64,000 nt of DNA from Ihuprevotella massiliensis (GCA_900095835.1 LT608321.1:2414765-2478764), one strand, 5' to 3'. Numbered from the stretch's first letter, positions 17,764 to 29,454 are shown. Translations and numbers: made by a program. Notes: generated by a model not told the origin, from the sequence alone.

Positions 17764-19167
17764 ATGGACAACAATCACATGGACGACTATGTGCTGGTCT
17801 TGGAAGACCGCACGGAGGTCAAAAACGAGGCGGAAGTAGGTAAACTTTCCGTAGTTTCAAACATCGATGAAAAGGGGAAACTCAAGACAACCCCTGCCGA
17901 AGAAGCAAATCAAAGCGAATTCTTCAAATTCAATAGCAGAGATGGACTCTTGAAGAACTTCATGGAGAACTTCCTCAAACAGTTCAACGAGCCCAAGCGT
18001 TTAGGCTTGTACAAGGTGCTTGCTGACAATGTGGAACAAGGCGTGGCGAATCTCAAAACAATGTTGCAAAACAAGCAAAATCCCGACAATCAGCAGAAGA
18101 TAAAAGACATTCAGCTCGATTTCGAAGATTACCTTCCTCAGCAGAAGAATGCCACAGCCATCAATCCCGAACGAGTAGACTGGAAGATGCTTGAAACCTT
18201 GGGACTTTCTAAAGAAAAACTCGAACAGAACGGAGAACTCGACAAAATGCTCAATTGGCAGAAAACCAATCTATTGCCGATTGCCATTCCCGTAGGAGAA
18301 ACCACCATCCACACCGAAGCACGCCTTGCATTCCGAACAGACGAAGAAGGAAAAATATCACTTGCCGTTCATTCCCTAAGAAAAGAACCGCAACTCGACT
18401 TTCCCTATATGGGACACAAGTTTTCGAATGAGGAAAAGGAAACCCTTTTGGCAACGGGAAATTTGGGTAAAACCATCGAAGTAACGCCCAAGAGTGGTGA
18501 ACCTTTCTCTGCATACATTTCCATTGACCCACAAACCAATGAAGTTATCGCTTTGCGTGCCGACAGAGTGTCTATTCCCAAGGAGATAAAAGGCGTAAAC
18601 CTCTCTGACCAGCAATACAAAGACCTCATAGAAGGCAAGGCTGTGAAGGTAGAAGGGATGACTTCCAAGAGCGGCAAATCCTTTGATGCCACGCTCCAAG
18701 TCAATGCCGAGAAGAAAGGCATTGAATTTATCTTTGGTGACAAGAATAGTTTACAGGAGCGCAAGGCACAACATCAAGAACAAGGACAAAAGCAAGGCGG
18801 AATTCCTCGTAAACTCTGTGGACTCACGCTCTCCGACAAACAGCGCGAATCCTTGAATGCAGGTAGCACGCTCTATCTCAAGAATATGGTAGACAAGGAA
18901 GGCAAGAGCTTCAATGCCTATGTCCGTATGGACATGGAGGAAAACCGCCCAAGATTCTATAAATGGAATCCTGATAAGAAACAAGACAAGGGTAAGGTTG
19001 AAGCCGTAGCCGAAGAGAATAAAACTCAAGTTGCGGTCAATAACCACGGCAAAACCAACGAAGCCACGAAAGGCCTCAAAGAACCGCTCAAATCCCAACA
19101 AACCCAACCCACAGAAGCGCAGCAAGCCAAGCAAGAACAAAAAGCAAAGCGCGGTCGCAAGATGTGA
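17764..19167 (+). CDS. DUF4099/DUF3945 mobile-element protein
   Basis: A 467-aa hydrophilic protein. The middle (about 135-290) is DUF4099-like (INPERVDWKMLETLGLSKE, LLPIAIPVGETTIHTEARL). Two DUF3945-type repeats follow, seen in IKGVNLSDQQYKDLIEGKAV and LCGLTLSDKQRESLNAG, each leading to a KSGKSFDA/KEGKSFNA stretch. The lysine/glutamine-rich end reads KAKRGRKM. Such proteins accompany topB and methylase-helicase genes in Bacteroidales conjugative elements; the molecular function is unknown. The related KxGKxFNA motif also occurs at the C-terminus of the next gene, TopB. A TATTTTTGC sequence at 17719-17727 could be its -7 element. Confidence 0.85.
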   Translation: MDNNHMDDYVLVLEDRTEVKNEAEVGKLSVVSNIDEKGKLKTTPAEEANQSEFFKFNSRDGLLKNFMENFLKQFNEPKRLGLYKVLADNVEQGVANLKTMLQNKQNPDNQQKIKDIQLDFEDYLPQQKNATAINPERVDWKMLETLGLSKEKLEQNGELDKMLNWQKTNLLPIAIPVGETTIHTEARLAFRTDEEGKISLAVHSLRKEPQLDFPYMGHKFSNEEKETLLATGNLGKTIEVTPKSGEPFSAYISIDPQTNEVIALRADRVSIPKEIKGVNLSDQQYKDLIEGKAVKVEGMTSKSGKSFDATLQVNAEKKGIEFIFGDKNSLQERKAQHQEQGQKQGGIPRKLCGLTLSDKQRESLNAGSTLYLKNMVDKEGKSFNAYVRMDMEENRPRFYKWNPDKKQDKGKVEAVAEENKTQVAVNNHGKTNEATKGLKEPLKSQQTQPTEAQQAKQEQKAKRGRKM

Positions 19168-19198
19168 GCAATAAATAAAACGATAAATAAAATAAGCT

Positions 19199-21289
19199 AT
19201 GATAACTTGTATCATTGCCGAAAAACCCTCCGTGGCGCGTGACATTGCGCGTATAGTTGGTGCGAATCATAAAGAAGATGGCTTCCTGGAAGGAGCAGGC
19301 TACCTTGTCACTTGGGCATTCGGTCATCTCATCACCTTGTCAATGCCCGAACAATATGGCTATGGTGCTTACAAAGCAGAGGAACTCCCCATCGTTCCGC
19401 AGCCTTTCCAACTTATGGTGCGCCAAATCCGCAAAGGCAAAGATTTTGAAGACGATCCAACCGCCCTTAAGCAGCTTAAAATCATCCGTTCCTGTTTTGA
19501 AAAAAGCGATCAAATCATCGTAGCCACCGATGCTGGACGAGAAGGAGAACTCATTTTCCGCTATATCTATGGCTATCTAGGTTGCCAAAAGCCCTTCCAG
19601 CGACTTTGGATTTCGTCCCTCACCGATAAAGCCATCCGAGAGGGACTCGCCCAGCTCAAAGCCGGATGCGCGTATGATGCCCTTTATTTTGCAGGCAAGG
19701 CACGCAGTGAAGCCGATTGGTTAGTCGGCATCAATGCCAGTCGAGCCTTGTCCATCGCTCGACGCGGAGCCTATTCACTAGGTCGTGTGCAAACACCCAC
19801 ACTAGCCATGATCTGCCGTAGGTATTTAGAACATCAAGGATTCTCGTCCGTCCCCTTTTGGCGATTACAAGCTTTTGTGCAGAAAGACGGTGTCCCTCTT
19901 CAGACCACTTGTACAGAGGATTTCGCAACCGAGAGAGAGGCACAGACCGCTTTTGCTACGCTAAGCCGTCAGTCCTCCTTGGTAGCCACCTCAGTAAGTC
20001 GCAAGGTTGCAGCAATGCCCCCACCTTTGCTCTATGATTTGACAACCCTTCAAAAAGAAGCCAATCGCCAACTAGGATTTTCAGCAGACAAGACCCTTTC
20101 TCTGGCACAGTCCCTCTATGAAAAGAAAGTAACGACCTATCCCCGCACGGGCAGTCGTTACATTAGCCAAGATGTCTTTGAAGAAGTCGATAGTTTGCTG
20201 CAGAAACTCGGCACATCACTACCGCATCCACTCAATCCTCACACCGTGGACGACAGCAAGGTGACCGACCACCACGCCCTCTTGCCTACAGGTGAGGGAA
20301 ATACCCAGACATTGTCATCCGACGAAGCTGCTATCTACCAAATGATTTGCATTCGTTTTGTAGAAGCCTTTGCCCCCAATGCCCAAGAAGAGCGTATGCA
20401 GATAGAACTAACTGATGGCACTCATCGCTTTGTCTGGCGCGGTAAACAAATTTTGTCGCAAGGATGGAAAGCCTATACTTCCCAAGGAGAGAAAACACAA
20501 TCCGATGAAAGCGAAGAAACCAAGGAAGAACTGCTCGCCGAGCTTCCCAATGTTCAAGAAGGAGAGAACCTCTCACTTGACCACGGAGCGATTACGCAAC
20601 ATAAGACCAAACCCAAGCCCTTGTTTACAGAAGCTACATTGCTCTCTGCGATGGAAAACGCAGGTCGAGAGATAGCAGACACCGACAGTCGCAAAGCCAT
20701 TAGCGACTGTGGCATCGGTACACCAGCCACACGCGCCAGTATCATCGAAACCCTCCTACTTCGTGACTTTATCCGCAGAGAAAAGAAAACACTCCTCCCC
20801 ACGGAAAAAGGCTTATCCGTTTATGGCATCGTCAAAGACCAACGCATCGCCAATGCAGAAATGACGGGTAATTGGGAACTCGCCCTCTCTGCCATCGAAG
20901 CAGGCAAAGCATCAGCCGAGGACTTCTCTACACGCATCAAGGACTATACCGCTGAAATCTGTCGTGAACTCCTTGCTTTACAAATAGTGCAGCCTCAATA
21001 TCCCACTTATCGTTGTCCGATGTGCGGTAAGGACACCGTGGGCATCTTCCCCAAGGTGGCGAAATGCAAGAGTGAAGGTTGCGATTTCCACGTCTTTCGC
21101 GAGATATGCGGCGTCACCCTCACCGAAGCGCAGACGAAAGACCTCCTGACGACCAAGCGCACAACTCTCATCAAAGGTTTTCAGAGCAAAGCAGGCAAGA
21201 AATTCAATGCCCATCTTGTGCTTCGTGGCGATGGTTCCACCGCATTTGAGTTTGACAACACCACATCTAAACCCAAAGGTAGGAAGTAA
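19199..21289 (+). CDS. topB: DNA topoisomerase III, element-encoded
   Basis: A 696-aa type IA topoisomerase. The TOPRIM start is [13 protein letters not shown] (Glu8), and the acidic motif [14 protein letters not shown] lies at 110-123. The [13 protein letters not shown] motif (193-205) and catalytic Tyr314 in TYPRTGSRY follow. The C-terminal zinc-like [13 protein letters not shown] pair precedes a DUF3945-like tail ([15 protein letters not shown]) shared with the upstream gene. Plasmid and conjugative-transposon copies of topB are standard in Bacteroidales; CTnDOT uses one (Exc) in excision. It starts 32 bp after its neighbour and is probably in the same operon. Confidence 0.95.
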   Translation: MITCIIAEKPSVARDIARIVGANHKEDGFLEGAGYLVTWAFGHLITLSMPEQYGYGAYKAEELPIVPQPFQLMVRQIRKGKDFEDDPTALKQLKIIRSCFEKSDQIIVATDAGREGELIFRYIYGYLGCQKPFQRLWISSLTDKAIREGLAQLKAGCAYDALYFAGKARSEADWLVGINASRALSIARRGAYSLGRVQTPTLAMICRRYLEHQGFSSVPFWRLQAFVQKDGVPLQTTCTEDFATEREAQTAFATLSRQSSLVATSVSRKVAAMPPPLLYDLTTLQKEANRQLGFSADKTLSLAQSLYEKKVTTYPRTGSRYISQDVFEEVDSLLQKLGTSLPHPLNPHTVDDSKVTDHHALLPTGEGNTQTLSSDEAAIYQMICIRFVEAFAPNAQEERMQIELTDGTHRFVWRGKQILSQGWKAYTSQGEKTQSDESEETKEELLAELPNVQEGENLSLDHGAITQHKTKPKPLFTEATLLSAMENAGREIADTDSRKAISDCGIGTPATRASIIETLLLRDFIRREKKTLLPTEKGLSVYGIVKDQRIANAEMTGNWELALSAIEAGKASAEDFSTRIKDYTAEICRELLALQIVQPQYPTYRCPMCGKDTVGIFPKVAKCKSEGCDFHVFREICGVTLTEAQTKDLLTTKRTTLIKGFQSKAGKKFNAHLVLRGDGSTAFEFDNTTSKPKGRK

Positions 21290-21295
21290 GCCATA

Positions 21296-21356
21296 AAAAC
21301 GTGGGAAATTTCATCAAAAAAGTCCGAGCTTTTTTAGAAAATCTCCCACGTTTTCT
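21296..21356 (+). other. Inverted repeat between topB and the methylase-helicase
   Basis: AAACGTGGGAAATTT (from 21297) and AAAATCTCCCACGTTTT (ending near 21356) form a ~14-bp near-perfect stem around a T-rich loop. It follows the topB stop by a few bases, overlaps an in-frame GTG at 21301, and precedes the more likely start at 21430. It could act as an attenuator or mRNA stabiliser. Confidence 0.55.
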
Positions 21357-21429
21357 TGAAAACAAGCCACATTTTCTGCGCCCCCTTCCTTATCCTTTAT
21401 CCTCCATTCAATTCTCTCATTTCTTTACT

Positions 21430-24400
21430 ATGTCTTACAACAAAAAAGCTGTATTAGCAGCCAACACAGCAGCCATAGGTCTTCTCCTTCGTTTGGAGAA
21501 AGAACAACGCAGCGCCACCGAAGAAGAACAAAAAGTACTGCGCGCCTATCAAGGTTTTGGCGGATTGAAGTGCATCTTAAACCGAACCGACCAACCCGAA
21601 GACATCCGCTATTGGTCAAAGTCCGAACAAGACCTCTTTGCCCCCACTTGCGCACTCAAACAACTCATCTATCGAGAAGCCCCCAGTGCCGATATGGCTA
21701 AACGCTATTGGGAAAGCATCAAGGCAAGCGTCCTCACCTCCTTTTATACCGACACACGCATCGTCAATGCCATTGCCGACTCCTTAGAGAAAACAGGCGT
21801 GACCTTTCGTACTTGCCTAGACCCTTCCTTAGGAATGGGGGCATTTGCCGAAACCCTCGCCCCACACGTAGGTCGGGTAGACGCCTTTGAAAAAGATTTG
21901 CTCACCGCCCGCATAGCCCAAAGTCTACATCCCCTAGGGCAAAGCACCATCTTTGTACAGCAAGCCCCCTTTGAAAGTATAGAAGAACGCGCAGAAGCCG
22001 ATAAGTATGACCTTATCGCCAGCAATATCCCCTTTGGTGACTTTATGGTCTATGATAGAGCCTACAACAAAGGACAAAATGTCATCAAGAAAGAATCCAC
22101 ACGCGCCATTCACAATTACTTTTTCATCAAAGGACTCGACAGCATTCGCGAAGGAGGCGTACTAGCTTTCATCACCTCACAAGGCTTATTAGATGCCCCA
22201 CGCAATGAAGCCTTCCGCCGTTATTTGATGGAAAATAGTAAACTCATCTCTGCGATTCGCCTGCCCGGAGGAATGTTCAGTGAAAATGCAGGCACAGAAG
22301 TTGGGAGTGACCTCATTGTCTTGCAAAAACAAAGTGGAAAAGGCATTGCAACATCGGATGAAGAAAAGTTTGTGCAGACCATTGCAGTTCCCAAAGGCGA
22401 TGGTTTCTCAATGGCATTCACACACAGTGCGCTCTTTGAAGGCAGTTGGGAAGACATCCAATCGCATACCATTGCCACTACTCGAATAATGGGAACAGAT
22501 CCTTATGGCAAACCCACGTGGGAGTATCAATTTGAGGGCGGAATTCAAGAAATGGCTGACAGTTTGCGTGCACAACTCTCACACGATATAGAAGAACGAT
22601 TTGACCGCAAACTCTATCACACAGGCGTTGCGATGAGTGAAGAAGAACGCCAAGCCGAAGCCGAAAAGAAACTGCGAAAACTGGGTGTGACCGCAGGATT
22701 GTCAGGGCAGAAAGAACAGAAGGAACAATCAACTCCACAAGAAGAAAAGGAAGCAAATGATGCCTACAACCTGATGCCCAAGGCCATTCAAAAGCAATTG
22801 CCCAAACTCTATTCCACACAAAAAGAACTAGTTGGCGATAAAACAGCGTATGCACGCTATTTCTTTCCGATGGGTGCTTACACCGCCTACCTATTAGAAT
22901 ACGACCCCAAAACTCGAATAGGTTTTGGAGCCGTAACGATGGGTTATGGTTGGGAACTTGGAAATATGTCGCTCGATGAAATGCAAGAAGTGAAGGTACA
23001 CGGCTTGGGTATAGAACGCGATTTGTATTTCACGCCCTGCAAACTCCACGAAATAGAAGAACTAGAAGACTTGGTACAAGGACAATTCACCAAGGAAAAA
23101 GTACAGATAGAAGAAGCTATTGCGGAGGAAATAAAGGAGGAAATAAAGGAAGAAATAAAGGAAGAGATTAAGGAGGATACAAAGGAGCAGGAAGAAGCTT
23201 CTACAAACATACGAGAAACATCCATATCCGAAGAACCCGCTCCCGAAGGTGTGCCTACATTAACCCTATTCCATCAATATGAAGAAAAAGCAGAGAAGCG
23301 ACCAGACGTGGAAGCCCCACGCGAGATGAATGGGCAAACTGTTTATTTCGATGACGACCACCATCCCATTGTAGAAAGCAACAATAATCAGGAGTATCTG
23401 CTCTTTGCTCCCGAGGAATACACGCTGTGGACACAAGAAGTAGAGCGCGTCAGTGCAGAACTAAAAGCCAATACCCCCAAGAAAGCAACCGCTAAGACGC
23501 AAACAAAGTCAAAGACAAGACCACAGACAACCGCTAAGTCCAGGAAAGCCACGCAAAACACGACTTCCGAGCCTTCGCTTTTTGACTTTGTCAATGAAGA
23601 CACCACGCTAAAACCACAGCCCATAGCGGAGGTGAAACAAATCTTTGATGCCAATCCCCGACCATTTCTTTCTGCCCCCGACAGTCATCTGCGTGATGGC
23701 TCAATTGTGGTGCAGAAAGGACAAGTGGGCTATCTCTCCGACCTCAAACGACAACCCACCTTTCATCCGATGGACTTGCCCCTCACGCAAATCACACGCC
23801 TGAAAGCCTATGTGGAAATCCGTGAGTGTTACCACCGTCTCTATGATTATGAAGCCACCAACCACGCAGAAGATAAAGAAGAGCGAGAAAAACTTAATCG
23901 CTTGTACGATAACTTCGTAGCACGCTGGGGAGCACTCAACAAAAAAGCCAATACCGACCTCATCAAGATGGATGCCACGGGAGTAGAAATGCTATTTCTG
24001 GAGCGTTCCGAACAAGGGAAGTACACCAAAGCCGACATCTTCGACCATCCCACAGCCTTTTCAACCTCAGAACTCACCATTGCTTCCGATCCTTTGGAAG
24101 CACTTGGCGCATCCCTCAACAAATATGGCAGTGTAGAACTCAGTTATATGTCTTCGCTACTCCCCGAGATGGAAGAAAGCGATATCATCTCCGCTCTTGA
24201 AGGACGCATCTATTATAACCCAGAAATCGAAGGTTACGAAGTCGCAGACAAATTCATCTCAGGCAATGTCGTCGAAAAAGCAGAGCGCATCAGTTCTTGG
24301 CTCTTAGACCATCCCGACCATGAAGAAGCCCAACAAAGTTTGGCAGCCCTCATAGCCGCCAAACCCACTCCTATTCCCTTTGCTGAATTGGACTTCAACC

Positions 24401-27400
24401 TTGGTGAACGCTGGATACCAGCAGGCGTTTATGGACAATTTGCCACAGAGTTTTTCGATACAGACCTAAGAGTAGGCTATCATCCCAATATGGACGAGTA
24501 TACCATCGGTTGCGACCAGAAGAACGGCAATATCTTGCACAAATATGCCGTGCAGGGAGAGTTTCGCAAATACGATGGTTTGCATCTGCTCAAACACGCC
24601 TTGCACAACACCATTCCCGACATCAGTAAAAGCAAAGAAGTCGTCGACCCCATCACCGGAGAAGAACGCACCATCAAAGTGCGTGATGGAGAGAAAATCC
24701 AACAAGCCAATAGCAAGATTGAGGAAATCAGACAAGGATTTGTGGATTGGTTAGGCAGACGTCCTGACAGTTTCAAAGAACAGTTGGCTAATCGCTACAA
24801 TGAACTCTTTAATTGCTTTGTTCGTCCAAACTTTGACGGAGGGCATCAGAGCTTCCCCAACTTAGACCTCAAACGATTAGGCATTCCCGACCTCTACAAA
24901 AGTCAAAAAGATGCTGTGTGGATGCTCAAAACCAATGGCGGAGGCATCTGTGACCACGAAGTAGGAGCAGGAAAGACCCTTATCATGTGTACAGCAGCCT
25001 ATGAAATGAAGCGTCTAGGGATAGCCAACAAACCCATGATTATAGGACTCAAAGCCAATGTCTTTGATATTGCCGATACCTTTAGAAAGGCATACCCCAA
25101 TGCGCGTATACTCTATCCGGGTAAAGATGATTTTACCAAACAAAATAGACAGCGCATCTTTGCCGACATCAAGAACAATGATTGGGATTGTATCATCTTG
25201 ACCCACGAACAATTCGGAATGATACCGCAGGCTTTAAAGGTGCAAGAAGCCATTTTCCAAAAGGAAAAAGACTCCATAGAGGAGAACTTAGAGGTTTTGC
25301 GTAACGAAGGCAAGGACATTTCCAAAGCGATGCTCAAAGGCTTAGAAAAACGCAAACAGACGCTCGAAGTAAAACTGCACGAGATACAAGACAGTATCAC
25401 CGAACGCAAGGATGATGCGGTGGATTTTAAGATGATGGGCATCGACCACCTCTTTGTAGACGAAAGTCACCAGTTCAAAAATCTGATGTTCAACACCCGA
25501 CACGACCGCGTGTCCGGCTTAGGAAATCCCGATGGTTCGCAACGCGCACTCAATATGCTCTTTGCCATTCGCACCATTCAAGAACGCTCCGGTAAGGATT
25601 TGGGAGCAACATTTCTCAGTGGAACGACGATCAGCAACTCACTAACGGAACTTTATCTCCTCTTCAAATACTTGCGTCCACAAGCTCTCGAGAAGCAAGG
25701 CATCAACAGCTTTGACGCGTGGGCAGCTGTCTTTGCCAAGAAGAGTACAGACTACGAGTTTTCCATCACCAACGAAATTATTCAGAAGGAACGCTTCCGC
25801 ACCTTCATTAAAGTGCCTGAGCTTGCGAGTTTCTATGCGGAGATATGTGATTTCCGTACAGCCAAAGACATTGGTATTGACAGACCCGAAAAGAATGAAA
25901 TCTTACACAACATACCGCCCACACCAGAGCAAGAAGAATTCATCAAGAAGTTGATGGAATTTGCACGCTCAGGTGATGCAACGCTTTTGGACAGAGAACC
26001 CTTGAGTCAAAAAGAAGAAAAGGCAAAGATGCTTATCGCTACGGACTATGCGCGCAAGATGAGCTTAGACTTGCGTATGATTGACGAAAGCAAGTATAGT
26101 GATCATATCGACAACAAGGCTTCACATTGCGCCAAGATGCTCAATGACTACTATCAAAAATACAATGAGCAGAAAGGGACACAGTTTGTCTTCTCTGATT
26201 TGGGAACATACAAGGCTGGAGAATGGAACGTGTATTCAGAAATCAAGCGTAAACTCGTAGAGGACTACAACATTCCAGCCCACGAAATTCGCTTTATCCA
26301 GGAGTGCAAGAATGAGAGAGCCAAGAAAGCGATGGTAGATGCGATGAATCGTGGAGATATCCGCATCATCTTTGGTTCAACTTCTATGCTCGGTACGGGA
26401 GTAAATGCGCAACAACGTGCCGTAGCCATCCACCATTTGGACACCCCGTGGCGACCTTCAGACCTTGAGCAGCGCAATGGACGAGCCGTGCGCAAGGGAA
26501 ATCTCATTGCCAAGGAGTTTGCCGATAATAAGGTAGATGTAATCATCTATGCCGTGGAGCGGTCATTGGATAGCTACAAATTCAATCTGCTGCACAACAA
26601 GCAGCTTTTTATCAATCAATTGAAAAGTAACACCCTTGGCGCAAGAACCATTGATGAAGGCTCGATGGATGAAGACAGCGGTATGAATTTTTCCGAATAC
26701 GTAGCTGTACTTTCGGGCAATACCGACCTTCTAGAAAAGGCAAAGCTCGACAAGAAGATTACAGCCCTAGAGTCAGAGCGCAAGAACTTTATGAAGGAGC
26801 GTGATTCGGCTTCGGGAAAACTCTGTGAACTTCAATATTCTGTGGATTTCCATTCCTCACGTGTGGCAGAAGCCCAAAATGATCTCGAACAATTTGAGAA
26901 ACGGGTGGTGCGTGATGGCGATGGCAATCCAATAAACAAACTAGAAATCAATGGTGTTTCGGACAGTAGCGATATGAAAGCAGTGGCTACGCGCTTGCAG
27001 GAAATAGCCGAAAAAGCGCGTACGGAAGGAGAGCATCACAAGATTGGTACGATTTATGGTTTTGACATCTTGGTCAAAACAGAGAGTTCGATGAAAGACC
27101 TTTTTCAAGGCTCTGTCAATCGATTCTTTGTCAAAGGAGAGGGTAGTATTCTCTATACGCATAACAACGGCAAACTAGCCAGTGACCCCAAACTAGCTTG
27201 TCTAAACTTCCTCTCTGCACTCGAGCGCATACCGAAAGTCATTGCCACCCACGAAAAGGAACTCGCCAAGGCTACAAAAGACATTGACGTCTATAAAGCC
27301 ATCTCCACCGGAGTTTGGAACAAGGAGGATGAGCTGCGCAGCATCAAAGCCCAAGCAGCAGAACTTGATCGTAAGATTGCACTAACCCACAATCCTCCCT

Positions 27401-27621
27401 CGGAAGAGAATGTAGCGAAAGAAGGGCAACAGACAAGGAATACGCAGGAGCAGAGCGGACAGCACCAGAGCATCGAAAGTAGGAACACCGCTGGTTCTCC
27501 ATTGGATGCTTCAAAGGCGTTTAAGTCTGCTTCCAACTACGCTCAAACTTCCACTCCACAAAAGGAAGAGAAACAGGATATCATGAGCAAAGTAGTGTTC
27601 AGTAGACCGAAGATGAGATAG
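21430..27621 (+). CDS. Giant N6-adenine methylase / SNF2-like helicase of mobile element
   Basis: A 2,063-aa protein from the ATG at 21430 (the frame opens at a GTG at 21301, but [20 protein letters not shown] is the usual family start). Order of parts: AYQGFGGLK; methylase motif [14 protein letters not shown]; motif IV-like SNIPFGDF; a linker with EEIKE repeats (near 23126-23190); then a superfamily-2 helicase with DHEVGAGKT (Walker A), [10 protein letters not shown] (motif II), SGTTISNS and [15 protein letters not shown] plus [11 protein letters not shown] (motifs V/VI). A coiled-coil C-terminus ends it. Such genes are cargo or maintenance genes of Bacteroidales conjugative elements. The last ~515 bp are duplicated at 30010. 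Confidence 0.9.
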   Translation: MSYNKKAVLAANTAAIGLLLRLEKEQRSATEEEQKVLRAYQGFGGLKCILNRTDQPEDIRYWSKSEQDLFAPTCALKQLIYREAPSADMAKRYWESIKASVLTSFYTDTRIVNAIADSLEKTGVTFRTCLDPSLGMGAFAETLAPHVGRVDAFEKDLLTARIAQSLHPLGQSTIFVQQAPFESIEERAEADKYDLIASNIPFGDFMVYDRAYNKGQNVIKKESTRAIHNYFFIKGLDSIREGGVLAFITSQGLLDAPRNEAFRRYLMENSKLISAIRLPGGMFSENAGTEVGSDLIVLQKQSGKGIATSDEEKFVQTIAVPKGDGFSMAFTHSALFEGSWEDIQSHTIATTRIMGTDPYGKPTWEYQFEGGIQEMADSLRAQLSHDIEERFDRKLYHTGVAMSEEERQAEAEKKLRKLGVTAGLSGQKEQKEQSTPQEEKEANDAYNLMPKAIQKQLPKLYSTQKELVGDKTAYARYFFPMGAYTAYLLEYDPKTRIGFGAVTMGYGWELGNMSLDEMQEVKVHGLGIERDLYFTPCKLHEIEELEDLVQGQFTKEKVQIEEAIAEEIKEEIKEEIKEEIKEDTKEQEEASTNIRETSISEEPAPEGVPTLTLFHQYEEKAEKRPDVEAPREMNGQTVYFDDDHHPIVESNNNQEYLLFAPEEYTLWTQEVERVSAELKANTPKKATAKTQTKSKTRPQTTAKSRKATQNTTSEPSLFDFVNEDTTLKPQPIAEVKQIFDANPRPFLSAPDSHLRDGSIVVQKGQVGYLSDLKRQPTFHPMDLPLTQITRLKAYVEIRECYHRLYDYEATNHAEDKEEREKLNRLYDNFVARWGALNKKANTDLIKMDATGVEMLFLERSEQGKYTKADIFDHPTAFSTSELTIASDPLEALGASLNKYGSVELSYMSSLLPEMEESDIISALEGRIYYNPEIEGYEVADKFISGNVVEKAERISSWLLDHPDHEEAQQSLAALIAAKPTPIPFAELDFNLGERWIPAGVYGQFATEFFDTDLRVGYHPNMDEYTIGCDQKNGNILHKYAVQGEFRKYDGLHLLKHALHNTIPDISKSKEVVDPITGEERTIKVRDGEKIQQANSKIEEIRQGFVDWLGRRPDSFKEQLANRYNELFNCFVRPNFDGGHQSFPNLDLKRLGIPDLYKSQKDAVWMLKTNGGGICDHEVGAGKTLIMCTAAYEMKRLGIANKPMIIGLKANVFDIADTFRKAYPNARILYPGKDDFTKQNRQRIFADIKNNDWDCIILTHEQFGMIPQALKVQEAIFQKEKDSIEENLEVLRNEGKDISKAMLKGLEKRKQTLEVKLHEIQDSITERKDDAVDFKMMGIDHLFVDESHQFKNLMFNTRHDRVSGLGNPDGSQRALNMLFAIRTIQERSGKDLGATFLSGTTISNSLTELYLLFKYLRPQALEKQGINSFDAWAAVFAKKSTDYEFSITNEIIQKERFRTFIKVPELASFYAEICDFRTAKDIGIDRPEKNEILHNIPPTPEQEEFIKKLMEFARSGDATLLDREPLSQKEEKAKMLIATDYARKMSLDLRMIDESKYSDHIDNKASHCAKMLNDYYQKYNEQKGTQFVFSDLGTYKAGEWNVYSEIKRKLVEDYNIPAHEIRFIQECKNERAKKAMVDAMNRGDIRIIFGSTSMLGTGVNAQQRAVAIHHLDTPWRPSDLEQRNGRAVRKGNLIAKEFADNKVDVIIYAVERSLDSYKFNLLHNKQLFINQLKSNTLGARTIDEGSMDEDSGMNFSEYVAVLSGNTDLLEKAKLDKKITALESERKNFMKERDSASGKLCELQYSVDFHSSRVAEAQNDLEQFEKRVVRDGDGNPINKLEINGVSDSSDMKAVATRLQEIAEKARTEGEHHKIGTIYGFDILVKTESSMKDLFQGSVNRFFVKGEGSILYTHNNGKLASDPKLACLNFLSALERIPKVIATHEKELAKATKDIDVYKAISTGVWNKEDELRSIKAQAAELDRKIALTHNPPSEENVAKEGQQTRNTQEQSGQHQSIESRNTAGSPLDASKAFKSASNYAQTSTPQKEEKQDIMSKVVFSRPKMR
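27106..27620. repeat. Direct repeat copy 1: 3' end of methylase-helicase
   Basis: About 515 bp of the 3' coding end recurs at 30010-30523 in the same orientation with a few percent substitutions. Similarity starts near CAAGGCTCTGTCAATCG and stops at the stop codon. The pair encloses the abiF-lipoprotein-tae4 cassette. Confidence 0.9.
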
Positions 27622-27654
27622 TGTTTTCCCCTTTTTTCTCTTCTAAGCCCTTAT

Positions 27655-27705
27655 AAAATAAAAAACGCCCCTCAAGTATGCTGTCTTTCGACTCGCCTGA
27701 GGGGC
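27655..27705 (-). terminator. Intrinsic terminator downstream of abiF gene
   Basis: GCCCCTCAAG (27667-27676) pairs with CCTGAGGGGC (27696-27705). Read on the minus strand the stem is followed by GTTTTTTATTTT. It ends the minus-strand abi transcript and may also stop plus-strand transcripts from the methylase-helicase gene. Confidence 0.7.
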
Positions 27706-27779
27706 TTATTGTCGTTATTTTATAAAGCTCGCCAGCCTTAAAATGCTGTTTCACCCGAAACAAGAAAGATTGCTTATAT

Positions 27780-28709
27780 TCAATCTTTCCAAATGGGCTC
27801 TTTCTCCCAATCATAGGGAAATCCAAGCTTTGATGCTAATATGTATGGGTATGACTTTATAAAAACAATTACTTTATGCTTAAACTGACCTCCTTCCCCT
27901 AAAGCATTGCACATATAGAGTAAAGAGACTATGATTGCATAAGGCTTCTTGCGGGTGAGTTCATCAATCGGAGTTGTATGCCATAAGCCTTTTGGATTAC
28001 TTGGAAGCATCGGTTTCTTTACCATTGTACGTCCCAAAAGTCGAGAGTGATGAGCAACGAGGTTTCTTAAATAGGTTATTGCCTCCAACCAACTAGAAAG
28101 TTCGCTATGCAAATTTAACCCAAAGTCATTAGCAATACGTGCCTTCTCAGGGAGCTGGTGATTCAAGTTCTTGTATATCTTTGAAAGTGTACCGAAGCTG
28201 GCAAGTTCAAAGATAATCCACGAGTCGGGAGCTTCTTTTAAATCAGTACATATTCGACCGTTCCAAACTCCATACTTTGTTTTGAACTCCTTGACGAAAG
28301 GCTCATTACTACGTAGAAATTCAGATTTCAAAGTTGCAATTTGCTCTTGAAAGATTGCTTTATCTTCAAATAGAGAGGCTTGGGTATAGAATTGACCACT
28401 ATAAGATTGAGAAAGATGATATATCAACTTTGTTCTTAAAGCTACTTCTATAATTTCTATCGCACCAAAGAGCAAGATTCGTAATTCCTTGTCATATTTA
28501 TAGCGGGTGACAACTTCCTTAAAGTCTGCATTATTTCTAAAGAGGTGTATCTCTTTATCACTTTGCATGTCCCACCAATATCCTTTTAGGCGATAGTAAC
28601 TGACATGACTTAGTAGATGATAAGCTTCTAACTCATCATCAATTCTCATACCCCTTCTTTTTAGAAGCGCAATTTGCTCACTAATAGATCGTGATTCCTT
28701 GTTAGACAT
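27780..28709 (-). CDS. abiF: AbiF/AbiD-type (Abi_2) abortive-infection protein
   Basis: A 309-aa Abi_2 family protein. Family hallmarks are the N-terminal EQIALLKRRGMRIDD, VSYYRLKGYWW (36-46) and the HEPN-type R-x4-H at Arg215-His220 (RNLVAH). An upstream RTKLIYH resembles a second R-x5-H pair. HEPN RNases cut RNA, and AbiF members are RNA toxin-antitoxin toxins related to the ancestors of Cas13. A predicted ~95-nt RNA ending in a terminator lies directly against the start codon, which is the arrangement known for abiF RNAs. The gene is cargo between two copies of the methylase-helicase 3' end. Function in phage defence is known for relatives, inferred here. Confidence 0.88.
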   Translation of the reverse strand: MSNKESRSISEQIALLKRRGMRIDDELEAYHLLSHVSYYRLKGYWWDMQSDKEIHLFRNNADFKEVVTRYKYDKELRILLFGAIEIIEVALRTKLIYHLSQSYSGQFYTQASLFEDKAIFQEQIATLKSEFLRSNEPFVKEFKTKYGVWNGRICTDLKEAPDSWIIFELASFGTLSKIYKNLNHQLPEKARIANDFGLNLHSELSSWLEAITYLRNLVAHHSRLLGRTMVKKPMLPSNPKGLWHTTPIDELTRKKPYAIIVSLLYMCNALGEGGQFKHKVIVFIKSYPYILASKLGFPYDWEKEPIWKD

Positions 28710-28804
28710 AAAAAAATGACTCGCTGGCAGTTCTTACGGTATGCCAAGCGAGTACTGTTATCATTAGATGTAGGCATAACCTACAATCAAGTGTCATTAC
28801 TATT
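28710..28804 (-). ncRNA. Predicted abiF-type antitoxin RNA
   Basis: A ~95-nt minus-strand transcript is bracketed by a strong promoter (28811-28841) and an intrinsic terminator whose seven-base U-run (28710-28716) touches the abi ATG. It holds two hairpins: TGTAGG-TTATG-CCTACA (28769-28785 on the plus strand) and an 11-bp stem ACTCGCTTGGCA/TGCCAGCGAGT with a one-base bulge (28719-28753). A conserved structured RNA upstream of abiF genes is established in Bacteroidota and Firmicutes. I match it by position and architecture, not by a covariance search. Toxin expression would require read-through of the terminator. Confidence 0.65.
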
Positions 28805-28810
28805 TCAGTG

Positions 28811-28841
28811 CAAATATACGGAGTTTTCTTGAATAGACAAA
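28811..28841 (-). promoter_or_regulatory. Promoter of the abiF RNA/abiF unit
   Basis: TTTG at 28838-28841 and TATATTTG at 28811-28818 (minus strand), separated by 19 nt, match the Bacteroidota consensus. Initiation is predicted near 28804. Confidence 0.7.
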
Positions 28842-28925
28842 ACTTTTTCCCTTTTTTGTGCTTGTAGTACCATCAAATCAGCCTGCAATTTGATCTATAC
28901 GCCTGAAATATTATATTTCTTTCAA

Positions 28926-29450
28926 TCAGGGTGTTTGAGTTTTTTTGTATGAAATGAAATACCACTTATCAGATAACCAGTATGTATGATTATCAAGAGA
29001 TTGCTTTTCGATAACTAATTTCCCCGTATCCGTTACTTTGGCCTTTCCATCAGAGAAAGGATAGGCGAACCTGTATTTAGGAGTTATAATTATATTTCCT
29101 AAAGTATCGGCAAAGCCTACAAGTCCATTCTTATCCACTATCCTGAAATATCCCTCACAGGGATAGTCTGGTCCATTATCATACTTGAATACATAAAAAA
29201 GAAATTTTCCTCTATTATCAAAACACCTCACATTTCCCTCGTTATCGGCAACAAAACCTATCTTTGATATGGTATCCGTGTAAGTCAGCGGATATCTACA
29301 ATCTATAACTGTATCACCTTTTTGGTTGACATATCCATACAGGTTGTTTCTTTCCACAACGAAAAGCCTATTCTCTTTCTTTCCGCAACTAACAAACAAA
29401 AGAGCGATGCAAGTTATTGCAGGATAGAAAATCTTATTGCGATTTTTCAT
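28926..29450 (-). CDS. WG-repeat lipoprotein, likely immunity to Tae4
   Basis: A 174-aa protein with a lipoprotein signal (ITCIALLFVSC, Cys22), so it is probably anchored in the outer or inner membrane facing the periplasm. It contains WG/KWG-like beta repeats (NLYGYVNQKGDTVIDCRYP, NGLVGFADTLGNIIITPKY). It begins 4 bp after the Tae4 stop. Tae4 cleaves peptidoglycan in the periplasm, so a periplasmic lipoprotein next to it is most simply its immunity protein, although it is unlike the classical Tai4 family. The pairing is inferred from position and compartment. Confidence 0.75.
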   Translation of the reverse strand: MKNRNKIFYPAITCIALLFVSCGKKENRLFVVERNNLYGYVNQKGDTVIDCRYPLTYTDTISKIGFVADNEGNVRCFDNRGKFLFYVFKYDNGPDYPCEGYFRIVDKNGLVGFADTLGNIIITPKYRFAYPFSDGKAKVTDTGKLVIEKQSLDNHTYWLSDKWYFISYKKTQTP

Positions 29451-29454
29451 TTTT

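Noticed and set aside
18251-18764. Minus-strand frames inside the DUF3945 gene
   Set aside because: Shadows of the plus-strand coding region, which has clear domain matches.
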